Numbered from the stretch's first letter, positions 53,911 to 64,000 are shown. The stretch is DNA of 64,000 bases from Clusia tigrina (GCA_920105625.2 OV050030.1:151197488-151261487), one strand, 5' to 3'. Notes: generated by a model not told the origin, from the sequence alone. Program-made: numbers and translations.

Positions 53911-56900
53911 TGTCCCAGGCCCCATCACGAACGCAAAACTCTTGGAAGCAGCTTCACTGTCTCCAAATAAATCTCCACAGGGCTATAGCAGCCTCTTACA
54001 GGCTCAGTGCCTTGGTGGAACACCAGAGTCTGGACTTCGTAGCCATTCAAGAACCATGGGCCACAAATGGGCGCATAAATGGTCTGCAGACAAAAACATG
54101 TAAGTTGATCTATGATAATAATGTTGACCGACCGAGGGCAGCGATCATGATCAACAAAAATATTAAATTCCTCCCAATTTCAGAGCTTCTACAACGCGAT
54201 CTGGTGGCAGTACAGGCAGAAGTGCCTAGTGCCAAAGGGAGGAGAACGGTAGTCCTGGCCTCCATGTACTTACCTGGCGACACAGAGGACGCGGTATCGC
54301 GCGAGCTCCAGCAGCTTACGGAGTACTGTCGCACTCGCAGTCTACAGTGGGTGGTGTGCTGCGACGCAAACGCGCACCACACGGTATGGGGAAGCACGGA
54401 CACGAACGGGCGAGGTGAGTCACTTCTTGATTTTATTACAACAAATAATCTGGTGGTGGTAAATAGGGGTGACGAGCCTACCTTTATGAATGCGATAAGG
54501 GGGGAGGTGTTAGATCTCACTCTAACTAGCGCATTCATATCAAATAACATTTCTAATTGGAGGGTGCTTAATGAGGTCTCCTTGTCGGACCATAGGTACA
54601 TTTGCTTTGATCTGGGGGGGGAGATTGGAGGCACCTTCGAAATGAGAGATGTTAGGAAGACCAACTGGTCGATATATAACTTTTACTTAGAGCAAAATAT
54701 TGCGGGCCTTAGTGAAAAAATAAGTAACTCTCAGGAACTAGATCTTGAAGTTAACAAATTAAATAATATAATAATCAAGGCTTTTGAAAGTAGCTGCAAT
54801 TTAGTTGTGAAGAAACGTTCTAGGAACGTACCCTGGTGGAGCGGGGAGCTAAATGTTTTGCGCAAAAAAGCCCGTCAACTCTTTAATAGGGCCAAGTCTA
54901 ATGGTGACTGGGCATCTTATAGAAGTGCCTTAACGGCCTATAATAATGAGTTGAGAAGATCTAAGAGAGACTCATGGAAAAAGTACTGTGAGGAGATTGA
55001 AACCCTCCCAGCAGCTACCCGACTCCAGAAGTCACTCAATAAAGATCACTCAAACGGGCTTTCTACACTCAAGAAGCCTGACGGAAATTTTACGGAGAGC
55101 CTGGAAGAGACGGGACAGCTTTTGTTGGACACTCACTTTCCAGGCTGTGCCACTAGCGGAGAGGATAGTGAAATCATCGAGAATACTCGTTTCTTGATGC
55201 CTACACGGAGGGAACTCTCACTGGCTCGCAGAATCTTCACCGTCAATAAAACCAAATGGGCTATCTCCACTTTTAGACCATTCAAATCGCCAGGTGTCGA
55301 TAATATACAACCGTGCCTACTTCGGCAAGGTGTTGATGTATTAGCACCTGTGCTAACAAACATTTTCAGGATAAGCCTGGAGCTAGGCATAGTGCCTAAA
55401 CCTTGGACGAAGGCTAGGGTGGCTTTCATACCGAAAGCAGGCAAAAAGGCGGACCACACGCCAAAAGCCTATCGGCCCATTAGCCTGACGTCATTCCTGC
55501 TAAAAGTTATGGAAAAAATTCTGGACCAATATATCAGGGAAACTTATCTTAAAGATTCTCCTCTTCATATTGAACAATACGCTTACCAATCAGGCAAATC
55601 GACTGAGACAGCCATACATAGCTTAACAAGCAAAATTGAAAAGGCGTTTGAGGGTAAAGAAATAGCTCTCTGTACATCGGTTGACATTACGGGGGCTTTT
55701 GACAATGCTACTTTCAGATCAATTGAGGAGGGGATGAACAGGAAAGGTATACAAAGACTGATCATAACATGGGTTCTCAACATGCTGAAAAACAGAACGA
55801 CAATCTTTGAAACAGGGACAGCAAAGCAAATTGTCAGGTCAACCAAAGGATGTCCCCAGGGGGGCGTCCTATCGCCACTCCTATGGTTATTGGTTATCGA
55901 CGAGCTCTTACAAACTCTCAATGACCTCGGATACGAAATTCAGGGCTTTGCGGATGATTTGGTAATTATGGTCAGAGGCAAGTTTGACTCTACCATAACA
56001 GATCGCATGCAACTAGCTCTTGATATCACTCAAAACTGGTGTCAGGAGAAAGGACTATCGATAAATCCGAATAAAACAAACGTGGTACCCTTCACCAAAA
56101 GAAGGAAACTGAATCTGGGGACTTTAAGTTTAGGGACCACAAACTTAACAATGTCCAATGAAATGAAATATCTGGGAGTAATCCTGGACAAAACTCTAAC
56201 TTGGAAAAACCACTTATCATACATAACTAGTAAAGCCTTAAGAGCAACCTATGCTTGCCAGAGGTTGTACGGTAAAACATGGGGACTACGGCCAAAAATG
56301 ATGGCGTGGTCATATAAAACAATAATAGTACCAATGATTACTTATGCGTCGTTGGTATGGTGGCCAAAAGTCAACCAAACAGGAGCTCAGAGGACTCTTA
56401 ACAAGATTCACCGTATAGCCTGTTTGAGTGTGACGGGAGCAATGAGAACGTGCCCCACACTAGCTTTGGGAGTGATCACTGGACTGACTCCTCTACACCT
56501 TGTAGTTAAAAGGATGGCGGCCAGCGCGGCCCTAAGGCTACCTAATCTAGCCCATCTTAAAGAAGGCAACCTTTCGGGGCACGCAAAGATTCTGGACACT
56601 GTCTGGAATTCTCCGTGCCTCATGGTCTTCGACAAAATGGACAGAAAATTAGACTTCTCAAAGCAATTCAAAGTGGTCATCAGTGACCGTTCAGCTTGGA
56701 GAAACAAGGAAATAACAATAAAACAGGACTCTCAGTTGTGGTATACAGATGGGTCCAAAATGGAAGATGGCAGTGCAGGAGCTGGAATTGTAGGGCCAAA
56801 TTTCCAAAAAGCAATTGCAATGGGAAAAACAGCTTCCATTTTTCAGGCGGAGGTCCACGCTTTAGAGTTATGTGCTAGAGAATGTCTACGCAGGGGTACA

Positions 56901-57557
56901 CGCAACACCAAAATATGCATACTCTCAGATAGCCAGGCAGCTCTAAAATCATTAATAAACTTCTCATTCCAATCAAAGCTGGTCTGGGAATGCTGTAAAC
57001 TTCTCAATACCCTAGCAGCGAGAAACTCTGTTACGCTAATGTGGGTACCGGGACACGAGGGACATGAGGGCAACGAAATGGCAGATTCTTTAGCAAAAAA
57101 GGGTGCAGACACTGCCTTTATAGGCCCAGAACCCTTCTGTGGGGTAAACAGTAGCTTCACAAATAACTTGTTGTGCGAACAGGAAAAACGAAGTCTGCTA
57201 AACTACTGGAGAGCCCAAAAAGGCATGCGGCAGTCGAGACTACTCATTGATCCTGAACACATAAGGGTAGATGCTTCTTTAAACCTCAGCAGAAATGACA
57301 TCAAACTATACACTGAACTTTTAACAGGACACTGTAAACTAAATTACCACCTAAAGAAAATAGGCGTGGTAGAAGACGATTCTTGTCGACTCTGTCAAGA
57401 GAAGCAGGAAACGGCAGAACACATTCTGTGCACTTGCCCAGCGGTGGCAAGACGCAGACATAAGTACCTAGGCAGTGGGTTCATATCTCCAAATCACCTA
57501 GTTAAAATTAAGCCCACAGCAGTTACGAGATTTATAAACAGTCTAGGACTGTTTTAG
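53910..57557 (+). CDS. LOA element ORF2: endonuclease, reverse transcriptase, RNase H
   Basis: 1,215 codons, uninterrupted. Residues 10-235: APE-type endonuclease with CLQINLHRAIAASYR, AIQEPW (catalytic Glu), CCDANAHHTVWGS, GEVLDLTL and SLSDHRY. Residues about 440-800: RT with RPISLTSFLLKVMEKIL, SVDITGAFDNATF (Asp), GCPQGGVLSPLLW and GFADDLVIMV (Asp-Asp), then KYLGVILDKTLTWKNHL. Residues about 945-1075: RNase H with YTDGSKMEDGSAGAG (Asp), FQAEVHALE (Glu), LSDSQAALKSL (Asp) and GNEMADSLAKKGA (Asp), so all four catalytic residues are present. The C-terminal zinc-like motif is CRLCQEKQETAEHILC. ORF2 nicks target DNA and primes cDNA synthesis there. Translation is probably by termination-reinitiation at TAATG. 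Confidence 0.95.
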   Translation: MSQAPSRTQNSWKQLHCLQINLHRAIAASYRLSALVEHQSLDFVAIQEPWATNGRINGLQTKTCKLIYDNNVDRPRAAIMINKNIKFLPISELLQRDLVAVQAEVPSAKGRRTVVLASMYLPGDTEDAVSRELQQLTEYCRTRSLQWVVCCDANAHHTVWGSTDTNGRGESLLDFITTNNLVVVNRGDEPTFMNAIRGEVLDLTLTSAFISNNISNWRVLNEVSLSDHRYICFDLGGEIGGTFEMRDVRKTNWSIYNFYLEQNIAGLSEKISNSQELDLEVNKLNNIIIKAFESSCNLVVKKRSRNVPWWSGELNVLRKKARQLFNRAKSNGDWASYRSALTAYNNELRRSKRDSWKKYCEEIETLPAATRLQKSLNKDHSNGLSTLKKPDGNFTESLEETGQLLLDTHFPGCATSGEDSEIIENTRFLMPTRRELSLARRIFTVNKTKWAISTFRPFKSPGVDNIQPCLLRQGVDVLAPVLTNIFRISLELGIVPKPWTKARVAFIPKAGKKADHTPKAYRPISLTSFLLKVMEKILDQYIRETYLKDSPLHIEQYAYQSGKSTETAIHSLTSKIEKAFEGKEIALCTSVDITGAFDNATFRSIEEGMNRKGIQRLIITWVLNMLKNRTTIFETGTAKQIVRSTKGCPQGGVLSPLLWLLVIDELLQTLNDLGYEIQGFADDLVIMVRGKFDSTITDRMQLALDITQNWCQEKGLSINPNKTNVVPFTKRRKLNLGTLSLGTTNLTMSNEMKYLGVILDKTLTWKNHLSYITSKALRATYACQRLYGKTWGLRPKMMAWSYKTIIVPMITYASLVWWPKVNQTGAQRTLNKIHRIACLSVTGAMRTCPTLALGVITGLTPLHLVVKRMAASAALRLPNLAHLKEGNLSGHAKILDTVWNSPCLMVFDKMDRKLDFSKQFKVVISDRSAWRNKEITIKQDSQLWYTDGSKMEDGSAGAGIVGPNFQKAIAMGKTASIFQAEVHALELCARECLRRGTRNTKICILSDSQAALKSLINFSFQSKLVWECCKLLNTLAARNSVTLMWVPGHEGHEGNEMADSLAKKGADTAFIGPEPFCGVNSSFTNNLLCEQEKRSLLNYWRAQKGMRQSRLLIDPEHIRVDASLNLSRNDIKLYTELLTGHCKLNYHLKKIGVVEDDSCRLCQEKQETAEHILCTCPAVARRRHKYLGSGFISPNHLVKIKPTAVTRFINSLGLF

Positions 57558-57623
57558 TTGGGTACGAGGCTGCACAATAGATCTTTTAGGTCGCGGTGTT
57601 CTTTTAGCCTGTCAATAATAATA
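57558..57623 (+). other. LOA 3' untranslated end with AAT-repeat tail
   Basis: A very short 3' region after the ORF2 stop, ending GTCAATAATAATA next to the duplication. A short A/T trinucleotide tail instead of poly(A) is usual for I- and LOA-type elements and may be read by the RT during target priming. Confidence 0.8.
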
Positions 57624-57635
57624 ATATTAAATAAT
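57624..57635 (+). repeat. LOA target-site duplication, right
   Basis: ATATTAAATAAT, identical to 51862-51873. Confidence 0.95.
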
Positions 57636-57937
57636 GAATATATTTGTTTTAATTAAAATATACTTTAAATAATTCATATGCTATAATGGTAACCCCAAGT
57701 ACTTATAAATTAAATTCTATTAATTACAACACGACACGCACACAAAAAAGATAAAAAAAGGCATCGATAGTGAACAGGCACGCGTAAGAAAGAAGGCCAC
57801 ACATCTCTCATAGTGAAAATAATTTAAAACTTTGAATGACCCTCCTCCAAAAATTTTGCAAACGATTTTCAACGTAACTAATGCAAAATTTCTTATCGTA
57901 TGCGCATTGTCATAGTGCAAATATGGAAAAACGCAAA

Positions 57938-58096
57938 AGTGCTTTGAACGCTGCGTCACTGTCTACACAGATGATTATTGTCGACGGAGTGAGCTCCGTG
58001 GCTCTTATCATTTGTGTAGCTTTCTCAATGGCATAGATCTCAGCCTGAAGGACGCTACACAAATTTGGTAATTCAAGTGGCGGTTTCAAAGTGCAT
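57938..58096 (-). pseudogene. Non-LTR RNase H relic, unit B
   Basis: Same relic, with DSDAAFKAL instead of DSHAAFKAL. Lies just right of the LOA insertion and is unrelated to that element's own RNase H. Confidence 0.72.
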
Positions 58097-58619
58097 ACTT
58101 AAGTTAAACTTAATATGAGCAAAAAGAAGCCATCAATTTCACAGTCCGTACTTAAGTTTCTCTCAAATATTGAGAACAAATATTATTATATTAACAATAA
58201 TTTATTTTTTTTTCTTTAAAGTAGAGCAATAAAAAAATGGAAGAAAAACACAAAAGAGCAGTAAAAGAAGAAGAGGAAAACCAGTGCGTGGAAGGACATA
58301 GAAGCAGAATTTAACACGCAGTTCCCTAATATAAAAGCCCACAGTGGCTATTTAATACTTAGAAAGTAATATGACGTGTCCAAAGATTTCAAAAAACGTA
58401 AGGCCATAAATAAACGTTTCTTATATAGAACTGGTCCAGTAAGTTTGTTCGCCTTTTTATAACAACATTCCACAACACCTCAATTTCAGAGTCACCATCG
58501 GCGTCTGATTCATAATGCACTTTTAACACTTTTTCAGTTTTTCCCTTTAATTTTTTTAAAATAGATAATGAACTGATCAGCCGACATTTAAGCATAACTC
58601 AAGTCAGCAATGTGGGGGG

Positions 58620-59233
58620 TTAAGTTTAAGCTTAAGTATACACTGTGTTTGGTTATGCAGCCTGCGTTCCCGACATCGTTAACAACTTAATTTAATATTG
58701 CTGAGTCTCGTCATTTTACTTACTCTCATTTGCAACTTTCTCATTTGTAACTTTCTCACTTGTAATACTCTCATTTATCTCTCGCTGCTTCTTGCTACTT
58801 TGCCTATTGGTACGATCGGCCGCTGCGGCCAAGATATTCTTCTTTTCTTTGTCAACTGCAATAGTGTTCGGTAGCTCGTTTCTTCGTTTCGCAACAGCAA
58901 TTGCGTTTCAGTTCTGTTAAATAATTTAGGAAATCGCAACGCTCTCCGTGGAAAATAATTCGGTTATAAAACTAAATCATAAAGACCGTGCGCCACCAAT
59001 AATTTGCAACTGCGTCTGTTTTTTCGTTATTAAATCGTTTGCAAACTTTTTCAGTAAAATCTGTACGAGGCAAGTGAATTTAACTGCGTCAGTCAATTTC
59101 GCAAATTTCGAAATAAAGTGAAAAGGCCCTGTGTGGCAAAATAAATCAGTTTCTTTGACTAAATTACCAAATATTATCATTATTATATAAAACAATAGAC
59201 TGCTGTACGAAAAAGCTCGGCAGCTCAACATTT
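58620..59233 (+). repeat. Probable BEL LTR 3' part and promoter region, unit B
   Basis: Ends at GCTCAACA just before the primer-binding site, so it must include the right part of an LTR. It contains GCGTTTCAGTTCTGTTAAA (TCAGTT is an arthropod initiator match) at about 58904-58922 and the inverted repeat GGCCGC-T-GCGGCC at about 58818. Unit C has the equivalent at about 63010-63626. The left end is not defined; if the G-rich tract at 49494 is the polypurine tract, the LTR would be several kb long, which I consider unlikely. Confidence 0.4.
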
Positions 59234-59235
59234 TT

Positions 59236-59253
59236 TGGTGACCCCGGCGTGAT
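59236..59253 (+). promoter_or_regulatory. BEL primer-binding site, tRNA-Trp-like, unit B
   Basis: TGGTGACCCCGGCGTGAT follows the LTR-like end GCTCAACATTTTT. It matches the complement of the insect tRNA-Trp 3' end (TGG then TGACCCCGACGTGAT) at 17 of 18 positions; the mismatch would be a G-U wobble. Confidence 0.72.
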
Positions 59254-59426
59254 GCGGCGAATAAGTCTACGAGCATACCGTTAACCGTTAGACTTGCGTG
59301 TTCTTTGTTCTCGCTGTTTTTTTTCTCTTTTTCACACCAAACCACTTTCGTTTTCATTTCGCTTGTTCTTGTAAAAAGTGGTAAATAGATCTGTTTGTGT
59401 GTGTCCGCTCGCTTTGAAGGTAAATC

Positions 59427-59682
59427 ATGCCATCGAATTACGAGAATGTTCCACAGGGTGCTGCTTTATAAAAACAAAGCACAGGAAATGTATGACAAAG
59501 CACCCGAAATTGATCAGACCATCTCTGGATATATGTTGCGAGAGCTACAAGTGCGTATTGAAATTTCCGAAAAAATTCAGGCAACTTTCGAGTTGGTGCA
59601 TGAACATCTCGAAGCGCTTGACATTACTGAAATTGGCAGTGTTTGTTGTGAAGCGACTTTGATGAGCTGGTCGGTTGTTTAA
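59427..59682 (+). pseudogene. BEL Gag N-terminus, unit B
   Basis: ATG at 59427. A deletion of about ten bases after NYENVP (the PEN codons are lost) shifts the frame, but from LLYKNKAQEMYDKAPEIDQT onward the original frame is open through EALDITEIGSV to the stop at 59680-59682. Confidence 0.68.
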
Positions 59683-61340
59683 GGCTTGTGAGGCTGACAT
59701 AATAACTGATGTTTAAATTGTTGTTGTATTAGTATTAGTGCTGGTTTTTAGAAAAGAAGGTGTGTTGTTTGTGAATTTGTGACATTGATTTTTACTTGTT
59801 CGCTTAACTCATTGCATCCCCATGTGGGGAGCGTAGTACACTCAAGCTGTGAAATGTAATCTAGGTCTAAGCGGAAATAATTTTATCACATACCCGAACC
59901 AATTTAGTGATTTTTTTGTATCGTAAATATTAATTTCACAAAAGGGAGAAAATAAATCCACAAATGGTAATCTCTTAGTCATAGAATTTAATTTCTTTTG
60001 GTTTGGCTGCCACTGTCAGCAGTGTGTGTTAATTTTTTTTGCAATATATTCTTCACAATATTTTCAATAATTTTTTCGTTTTTTAAAATGTTTAAAATTA
60101 ATTAATTGACTGGAATCACTCGCAATTTTATAAATTTTAAACCTATCAACAGTCTTGCACTACTTTAAAACTTTTTGGGTTTATTTTCGCGTATATAAGA
60201 TGTGAAATCAGATGCCAACGCGCACCATTGATTGAGTCCATTTATATATATTTTTATTTACTTTGTTTCTGGCATTTCCAATAAGTTGCTATAGATCCGA
60301 TCGATTTACAGTACACCAAGCGAAATCGAATTCTATTTCAACTGATGATTTCCCAATTGTTTTCCCGACTATTTTCAAAATTCCTGTTTGGAGGAGGTTA
60401 AAAATAATTTTTCTGTTTTTTATAGAATTTTGCTTTTCGAACTTTTGCCCAGAACAATTTGCTACCGAAGCATTGATAATTGCTGAGTACACAATTAGAT
60501 TGAATGGCGAAAAAGTTCCTGAGATAAGATTTTGTAATTCTTCTTCCCCCTATTAACCATTTTAATGGATCAAACCCCATCAAAATAGTTAAATTAAACA
60601 ACCGCACCACTATAGTTTCCAAAATTGTAGTTCACCAAAATATACCGGTGGCAGTTTTATTGAAAGCGCATAACATTCTTAAGTCTGCTTTGAATAGACT
60701 TCCAGCATTAGAATTCAAAGCATTTGTGATATGAATTTGATGCTCAAGATGAAATTCTGTGGACTGAATTGACTACTATGGTCCATTTTCCGAATTGACT
60801 AATATAGTGAAGAACCATGATGCCGCTTTCTTGAAAGCGTCCATATTTTCATTAAAATGTGTGAAAGTATTGGTGATTACAGTCAAACATCAAATTTTTT
60901 GGATTTATGTCCGAAAATAGTGAAATACTACATAGAACGTAGACCCACTAAATTCTTCAGGAAGTCAGAGAAAATATAACTCTTATATATACAAAACTTT
61001 GAAAGAAAAACAAGTTATTTTTTTAAACTATTATTTTAGCAAAATGAATTTTGATTTTTAATGAATTTGAAACACTACAGAAAACCTCAACTGCTCGAAA
61101 AGTAAACAACCTTTTGGATATTTTGTATATTTTGTATTTTAATTCTTCTCGCTTCGGAATTTCCTTTATCTCAGAGAGGCGGAAAGTTTGATAAGTTTGT
61201 CATGCAAAATATGCGGTGCTCCAATAACGATGTCGTCGGCACTAACTCGAGTCAACTCGAGCCAGTACTGACGTGTTTTTCTTCCAAGTCCAGCCAGTAA
61301 AACTCATGGACTCCTACACAGATCTGAAGTGTAGCAGTCC
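59683..61340. other. Unit C left part
   Basis: Counterpart of 45154-46989. About 110 bases corresponding to 45755-45960 are missing near 60290 (ATAGTCCCG... is replaced by ATAGATCCGATCG). No gene recognised. Confidence 0.5.
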
Positions 61341-61523
61341 TTGCTTTTTACAATAGCAAATATCTTTGATTCTGCAGGATATCTTACTCCGGTTAATATC
61401 CTCACCAACATTCTTCAGCAAAAACTGTGGAGCAAAGTCACTGCAATAGTGTCAATAGTTCGTTGTTACTGTTGTCCTTCCATACCAGAAAAAGCGTATG
61501 CCGACGATATTAACGTCGAATGA
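61341..61523 (+). pseudogene. BEL/Pao pol fragment, unit C
   Basis: Same segment with IANIFDSAGYLTPVNILTNI, then LQQKLWSKV. Confidence 0.72.
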
Positions 61524-62257
61524 GCGACCATGGGGCGGTTTCCTGTCACTGTGTTATTGCTAAATAAAATAACTCCATAAAATCAGTCTCTCCAACTCGT
61601 TTTTTATTTTCAGTACGTAATTATTTCAGTGAATCTGCCGGAAGGTATATTGGAAGACTTCTATATCCCATCCTATATAAACTTCTAGGCAGATTCTATC
61701 AGTATGTTAAATCGATGCCAAACACTTGAGCTATAGCCCTAAAAAGTTCACAACCGCAACTAGTGGAAATCACCCAGCGTTGATGCTCAACTAGGGCATC
61801 TTCTGCAAATCAGGGAGGTATAAACACACCGCAAGATTGGCCTCCTGATGGCAATTTTTTGAGGGCGGGTCATCGTTGTGTTGATCGGCATCTCTTTTCT
61901 AGAGTTTGATAGTTGACTTTTGACTTGCCGACAGTGAATAATAAGCATTTTATATTAAATAATCAATATATTTGTTTTAATTAAAATATAGTTTAAATAA
62001 TTCATATGGTATAATGGTAAACCCAAGTACTTATATATTAAATTCTATTAATTACAACACGACACGCACACAAAAAAGATAAAAAAGGCGTCGATAGTGA
62101 ACAGGCACGCGTAAGAAAGAAGGCCACACATCTCTCATAGTGAAAATAATTTAAAACTTTGAATGACCCTCCTCCAAAAATTTTGCAAACGATTTTCAAC
62201 GTAACTAATACAAAATTTCTTATCGTATGCGCATTGTCATAGTGCAAATATGGAAAA

Positions 62258-62416
62258 ACGCAAAAGTGCTTTGAACGCTGCGTGACTGTCTACACAGATG
62301 ATTATTGTCGACGGAGTGAGCTCCGTGGCTCTTATCATTTGTGTAGCTTTCTCAATGGCATAGATCTCAGCCTGAAGGACGCTACACAAATTTGGTAGCT
62401 TAAGTGGCGGTTTCAA
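62258..62416 (-). pseudogene. Non-LTR RNase H relic, unit C
   Basis: Same relic, with VDSHAAFKAL and the QAEIYAIEK block preserved. Confidence 0.72.
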
Positions 62417-63630
62417 AGTGCATACTTAAGTTAAACTTAATATGAGCAAAAAGAAGCCATCAATTTCACAGTCCGTACTTAAGTTTCTCTCAAATATTGA
62501 GAACAAATATGGCAGCATCGTAAAAATCATATGTTTTCTGTTCAAATTATGAAGGTGGCAACACCAGAGAGCAATTTATTTTATTATTATTAACAATAAT
62601 TTATTTATTTTTCTTTAAAGTAGAGCAATATAAAAAATGGAAGAAAAACACAAAAGAGCAGTAAATTTTTAAAAAGAAGAGGAAAACCAGTGCGTGGAAG
62701 GACATAGAAGCAGAATTTAACACGCAGTTCCCTAATATAATAGCCCACAGTGGCTATTTAATACTTAGAAAGTAATATGACGTGTCCAAAGATTTCAAAA
62801 AACGTAAGGCCATAAATAAACGTTGCTTATATAGAACTGGTCCAGTAAGTTTGTTCGCCTTTTTATAACAACATTCCACAACACCTCATTTTCAGAGTCA
62901 CCATCGGCGTCTGATTCATAATGCACTTTTAACACTTTTTCAGTTTTTCCCTTTAATTTTTTCAAAATAGATAATGAACAGATCAGCCGACATTTAAGCT
63001 TAACTCAAGTCAGCAATGCTTTGGGGTTAAGTTTAGGCTTGTGTTTGGTTATGCAGCCTGCGTTCCCGACATCGTCAACAACTTAATGTAATATTGCTGA
63101 GTCTCGTCATTTTTAATACTCTCATTTGCAACTTTCTCATTTGTAACTTTCTCACTTGTAATACTCTAATTTATCTCTCGCTGCTTTTTGCTACTTTGCC
63201 TATTGGTACGATCGGCCGCTGCGGCCAAGATATTCTTCTTTTCTTTGTCAACTGCAATAGTGTTCGGTAGCTCGTTTCTTCGTTTCGCAACAGCAATTGC
63301 GTTTCAGTTCTATTAAATAATTTAGGAAATCGCAACGCTCTCCGTGGAAAATAATTCGGTTATAAAACAAAATCGTAAAGGCCCTGCGCGGCCAATAATT
63401 TGCAACTGCGTCTGTTTTTTCGTTATTAAATCGTTTGCAAACTTTTTCAGTACAATCCCTACGAGGTAAGTGAATTTAACTGCGTCAGTCAATTTCGCAA
63501 ATTGCTAACTAAAGCGAAAAGGCCTTTGTGGCAAAATAAATCAGTTTCTTTGACTAAATTACCAAACATTATCATTGTTATATAAAACAATAGTCTGCTG
63601 TACAAAAAAGCTCGGCAGCTCAAAATTTTT

Positions 63631-63648
63631 TGGTGACCCCGGCGTGAT
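63631..63648 (+). promoter_or_regulatory. BEL primer-binding site, tRNA-Trp-like, unit C
   Basis: Same 18 bases as in unit B, again just after an LTR-like end (GCTCAAAATTTT) and about 175 bases upstream of the gag ATG. Confidence 0.72.
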
Positions 63649-63821
63649 GCGGCGAATAAGTCTACGAGCAAACCGTTAACAGTTAGACTTGTCACGCATG
63701 TTCTTTGTTCCCGCTGTTTTTTCTTTTTTTTCACACCAAACCACTTTAGTTTTCGTTTCGTTTGTTCTTGTAAAAAGCGGTAAATAGTTCGTGTGTGTCC
63801 GCTCGCTTTGAAAGCAAAATC

Positions 63822-64000
63822 ATGCCATCGAATTACGAAAATGTTCCGCCTGAAAACAGGGTGTTGCTTTATAAAAAGAAAGCACAGGCAATGTATGACA
63901 AAGCACGCGAAATTGATCAGACCATCTCTGGATATATGCTGCGAGAGCTACAAGTGCGTATTGAAATTTCCGAAAAAATGCAGGCAACTTTCGAGTTGGT
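63822..64000 (+). pseudogene. BEL Gag N-terminus, unit C (cut by window end)
   Basis: ATG at 63822, open to the edge of the window: NYENVPPENRVLLYKKKAQA, DKAREIDQTISGYMLRELQV, then EISEKMQATFEL. This is the only copy with an undamaged start. Whether it runs on into a full Gag cannot be seen; the sister copies suggest truncation. Confidence 0.68.

Larger units (their letters stand above)
51874..57623 (+). mobile_element. Full-length, apparently intact LOA-clade non-LTR retrotransposon
   Basis: 5,750 bases between perfect 12-bp target-site duplications: a 564-base 5' leader, ORF1, ORF2 and a 66-base 3' end finishing in AATAATAATA. ORF2 has endonuclease, RT and RNase H, and ORF1 has a DUF4780-like domain without zinc knuckles; this combination is characteristic of the LOA clade. 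Both ORFs are uninterrupted. Base composition is visibly more GC-rich than the host repeat. The start CCCCTACGCTGGG directly after the duplication indicates no 5' truncation. Confidence 0.95.
45081..64000. repeat. Macro-tandem array of ~4.3 kb BEL/Pao-derived units, three copies, continuing past the window
   Basis: Landmarks recur at a fixed spacing once the LOA insertion is subtracted: the RT fragment at 46990, 51290 and 61341; the RNase H relic at about 47909, 57938 and 62258; the gag ATG at 49130, 59427 and 63822. I cut units at the gag stop: 45154-49393 (A), 49394-59682 (B, including the LOA element), 59683-64000 (C, partial), plus a leading gag tail at 45081-45153. Each unit can be read as leader plus gag start, a deleted interior, a pol fragment and an LTR-like region. 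Confidence 0.9.

Noticed and set aside
54110..54664. Minus-strand open stretches across the LOA ORF2
   Set aside because: They overlap the intact 1,215-codon ORF2 and carry no recognisable motif.
59236..59253. tRNA-Trp gene fragment
   Set aside because: Only the 3'-end complement is present, right after an LTR-like end, as expected for a primer-binding site; no cloverleaf can be formed.

Overview
The window looks like heterochromatin-like DNA from a higher fly (Diptera, probably cyclorrhaphan). It is AT-rich and I see no host gene, tRNA, rRNA or CRISPR array. Nearly everything recognisable is a transposable element: Ty3/gypsy, BEL/Pao, Jockey, LOA-clade and other RNase H-bearing non-LTR elements, and a DD41D (rosa-type) mariner. 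Together these point to an insect; the species cannot be named from sequence alone.

Layout. (1) 1-2391 is a block, repeated at 20822-23214, holding a degraded minus-strand envelope-like relic and the RNase H/C-terminal end of a plus-strand non-LTR element. (2) 2697-18364 is a macro-tandem array of four ~4 kb units. Each unit is a mosaic of a GTGGGCGTGG-type dispersed repeat, a plus-strand gypsy integrase core fragment and a minus-strand integrase C-terminus from a different gypsy lineage. (3) 19201-45080 reads best as one old minus-strand gypsy-like element, or several related ones, blown apart by later insertions. From right to left: LTR (44567-45080), primer-binding site, a BEL/Pao element with matching 183-bp LTRs (38177-44146), gag and protease (35893-37600), a Jockey element (about 30069-35880) that itself carries a mariner (32979-34280), the protease-RT linker (29590-29985), an older Jockey element (about 25040-29300), RNase H tail and integrase (23946-24860), a truncated non-LTR tail (23487-23945), the second copy of block 1, and a second LTR (19201-19729). 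(4) 45081-64000 is a second macro-tandem array (period about 4.3 kb, three units, running off the window) derived from a BEL/Pao element. Each unit carries a gag start, a polymerase fragment and a minus-strand RNase H relic; two of the three keep a primer-binding site that fits tRNA-Trp.

The youngest feature is an apparently intact 5,750-bp LOA-clade retrotransposon (51874-57623) inside the middle unit of the second array. It has a 12-bp target-site duplication, two uninterrupted ORFs joined by an overlapping TAATG, and empty-site counterparts in the neighbouring units. Its first 88 nt can be drawn in the nested double-pseudoknot order of an HDV-family self-cleaving ribozyme, with P1 starting at the first base of the element. 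That is the most interesting candidate in the window.

The genes do not form a host pathway. They are replication modules of separate elements (gag, protease, reverse transcriptase, RNase H, integrase, endonuclease, transposase), nearly all broken except those of the LOA element.
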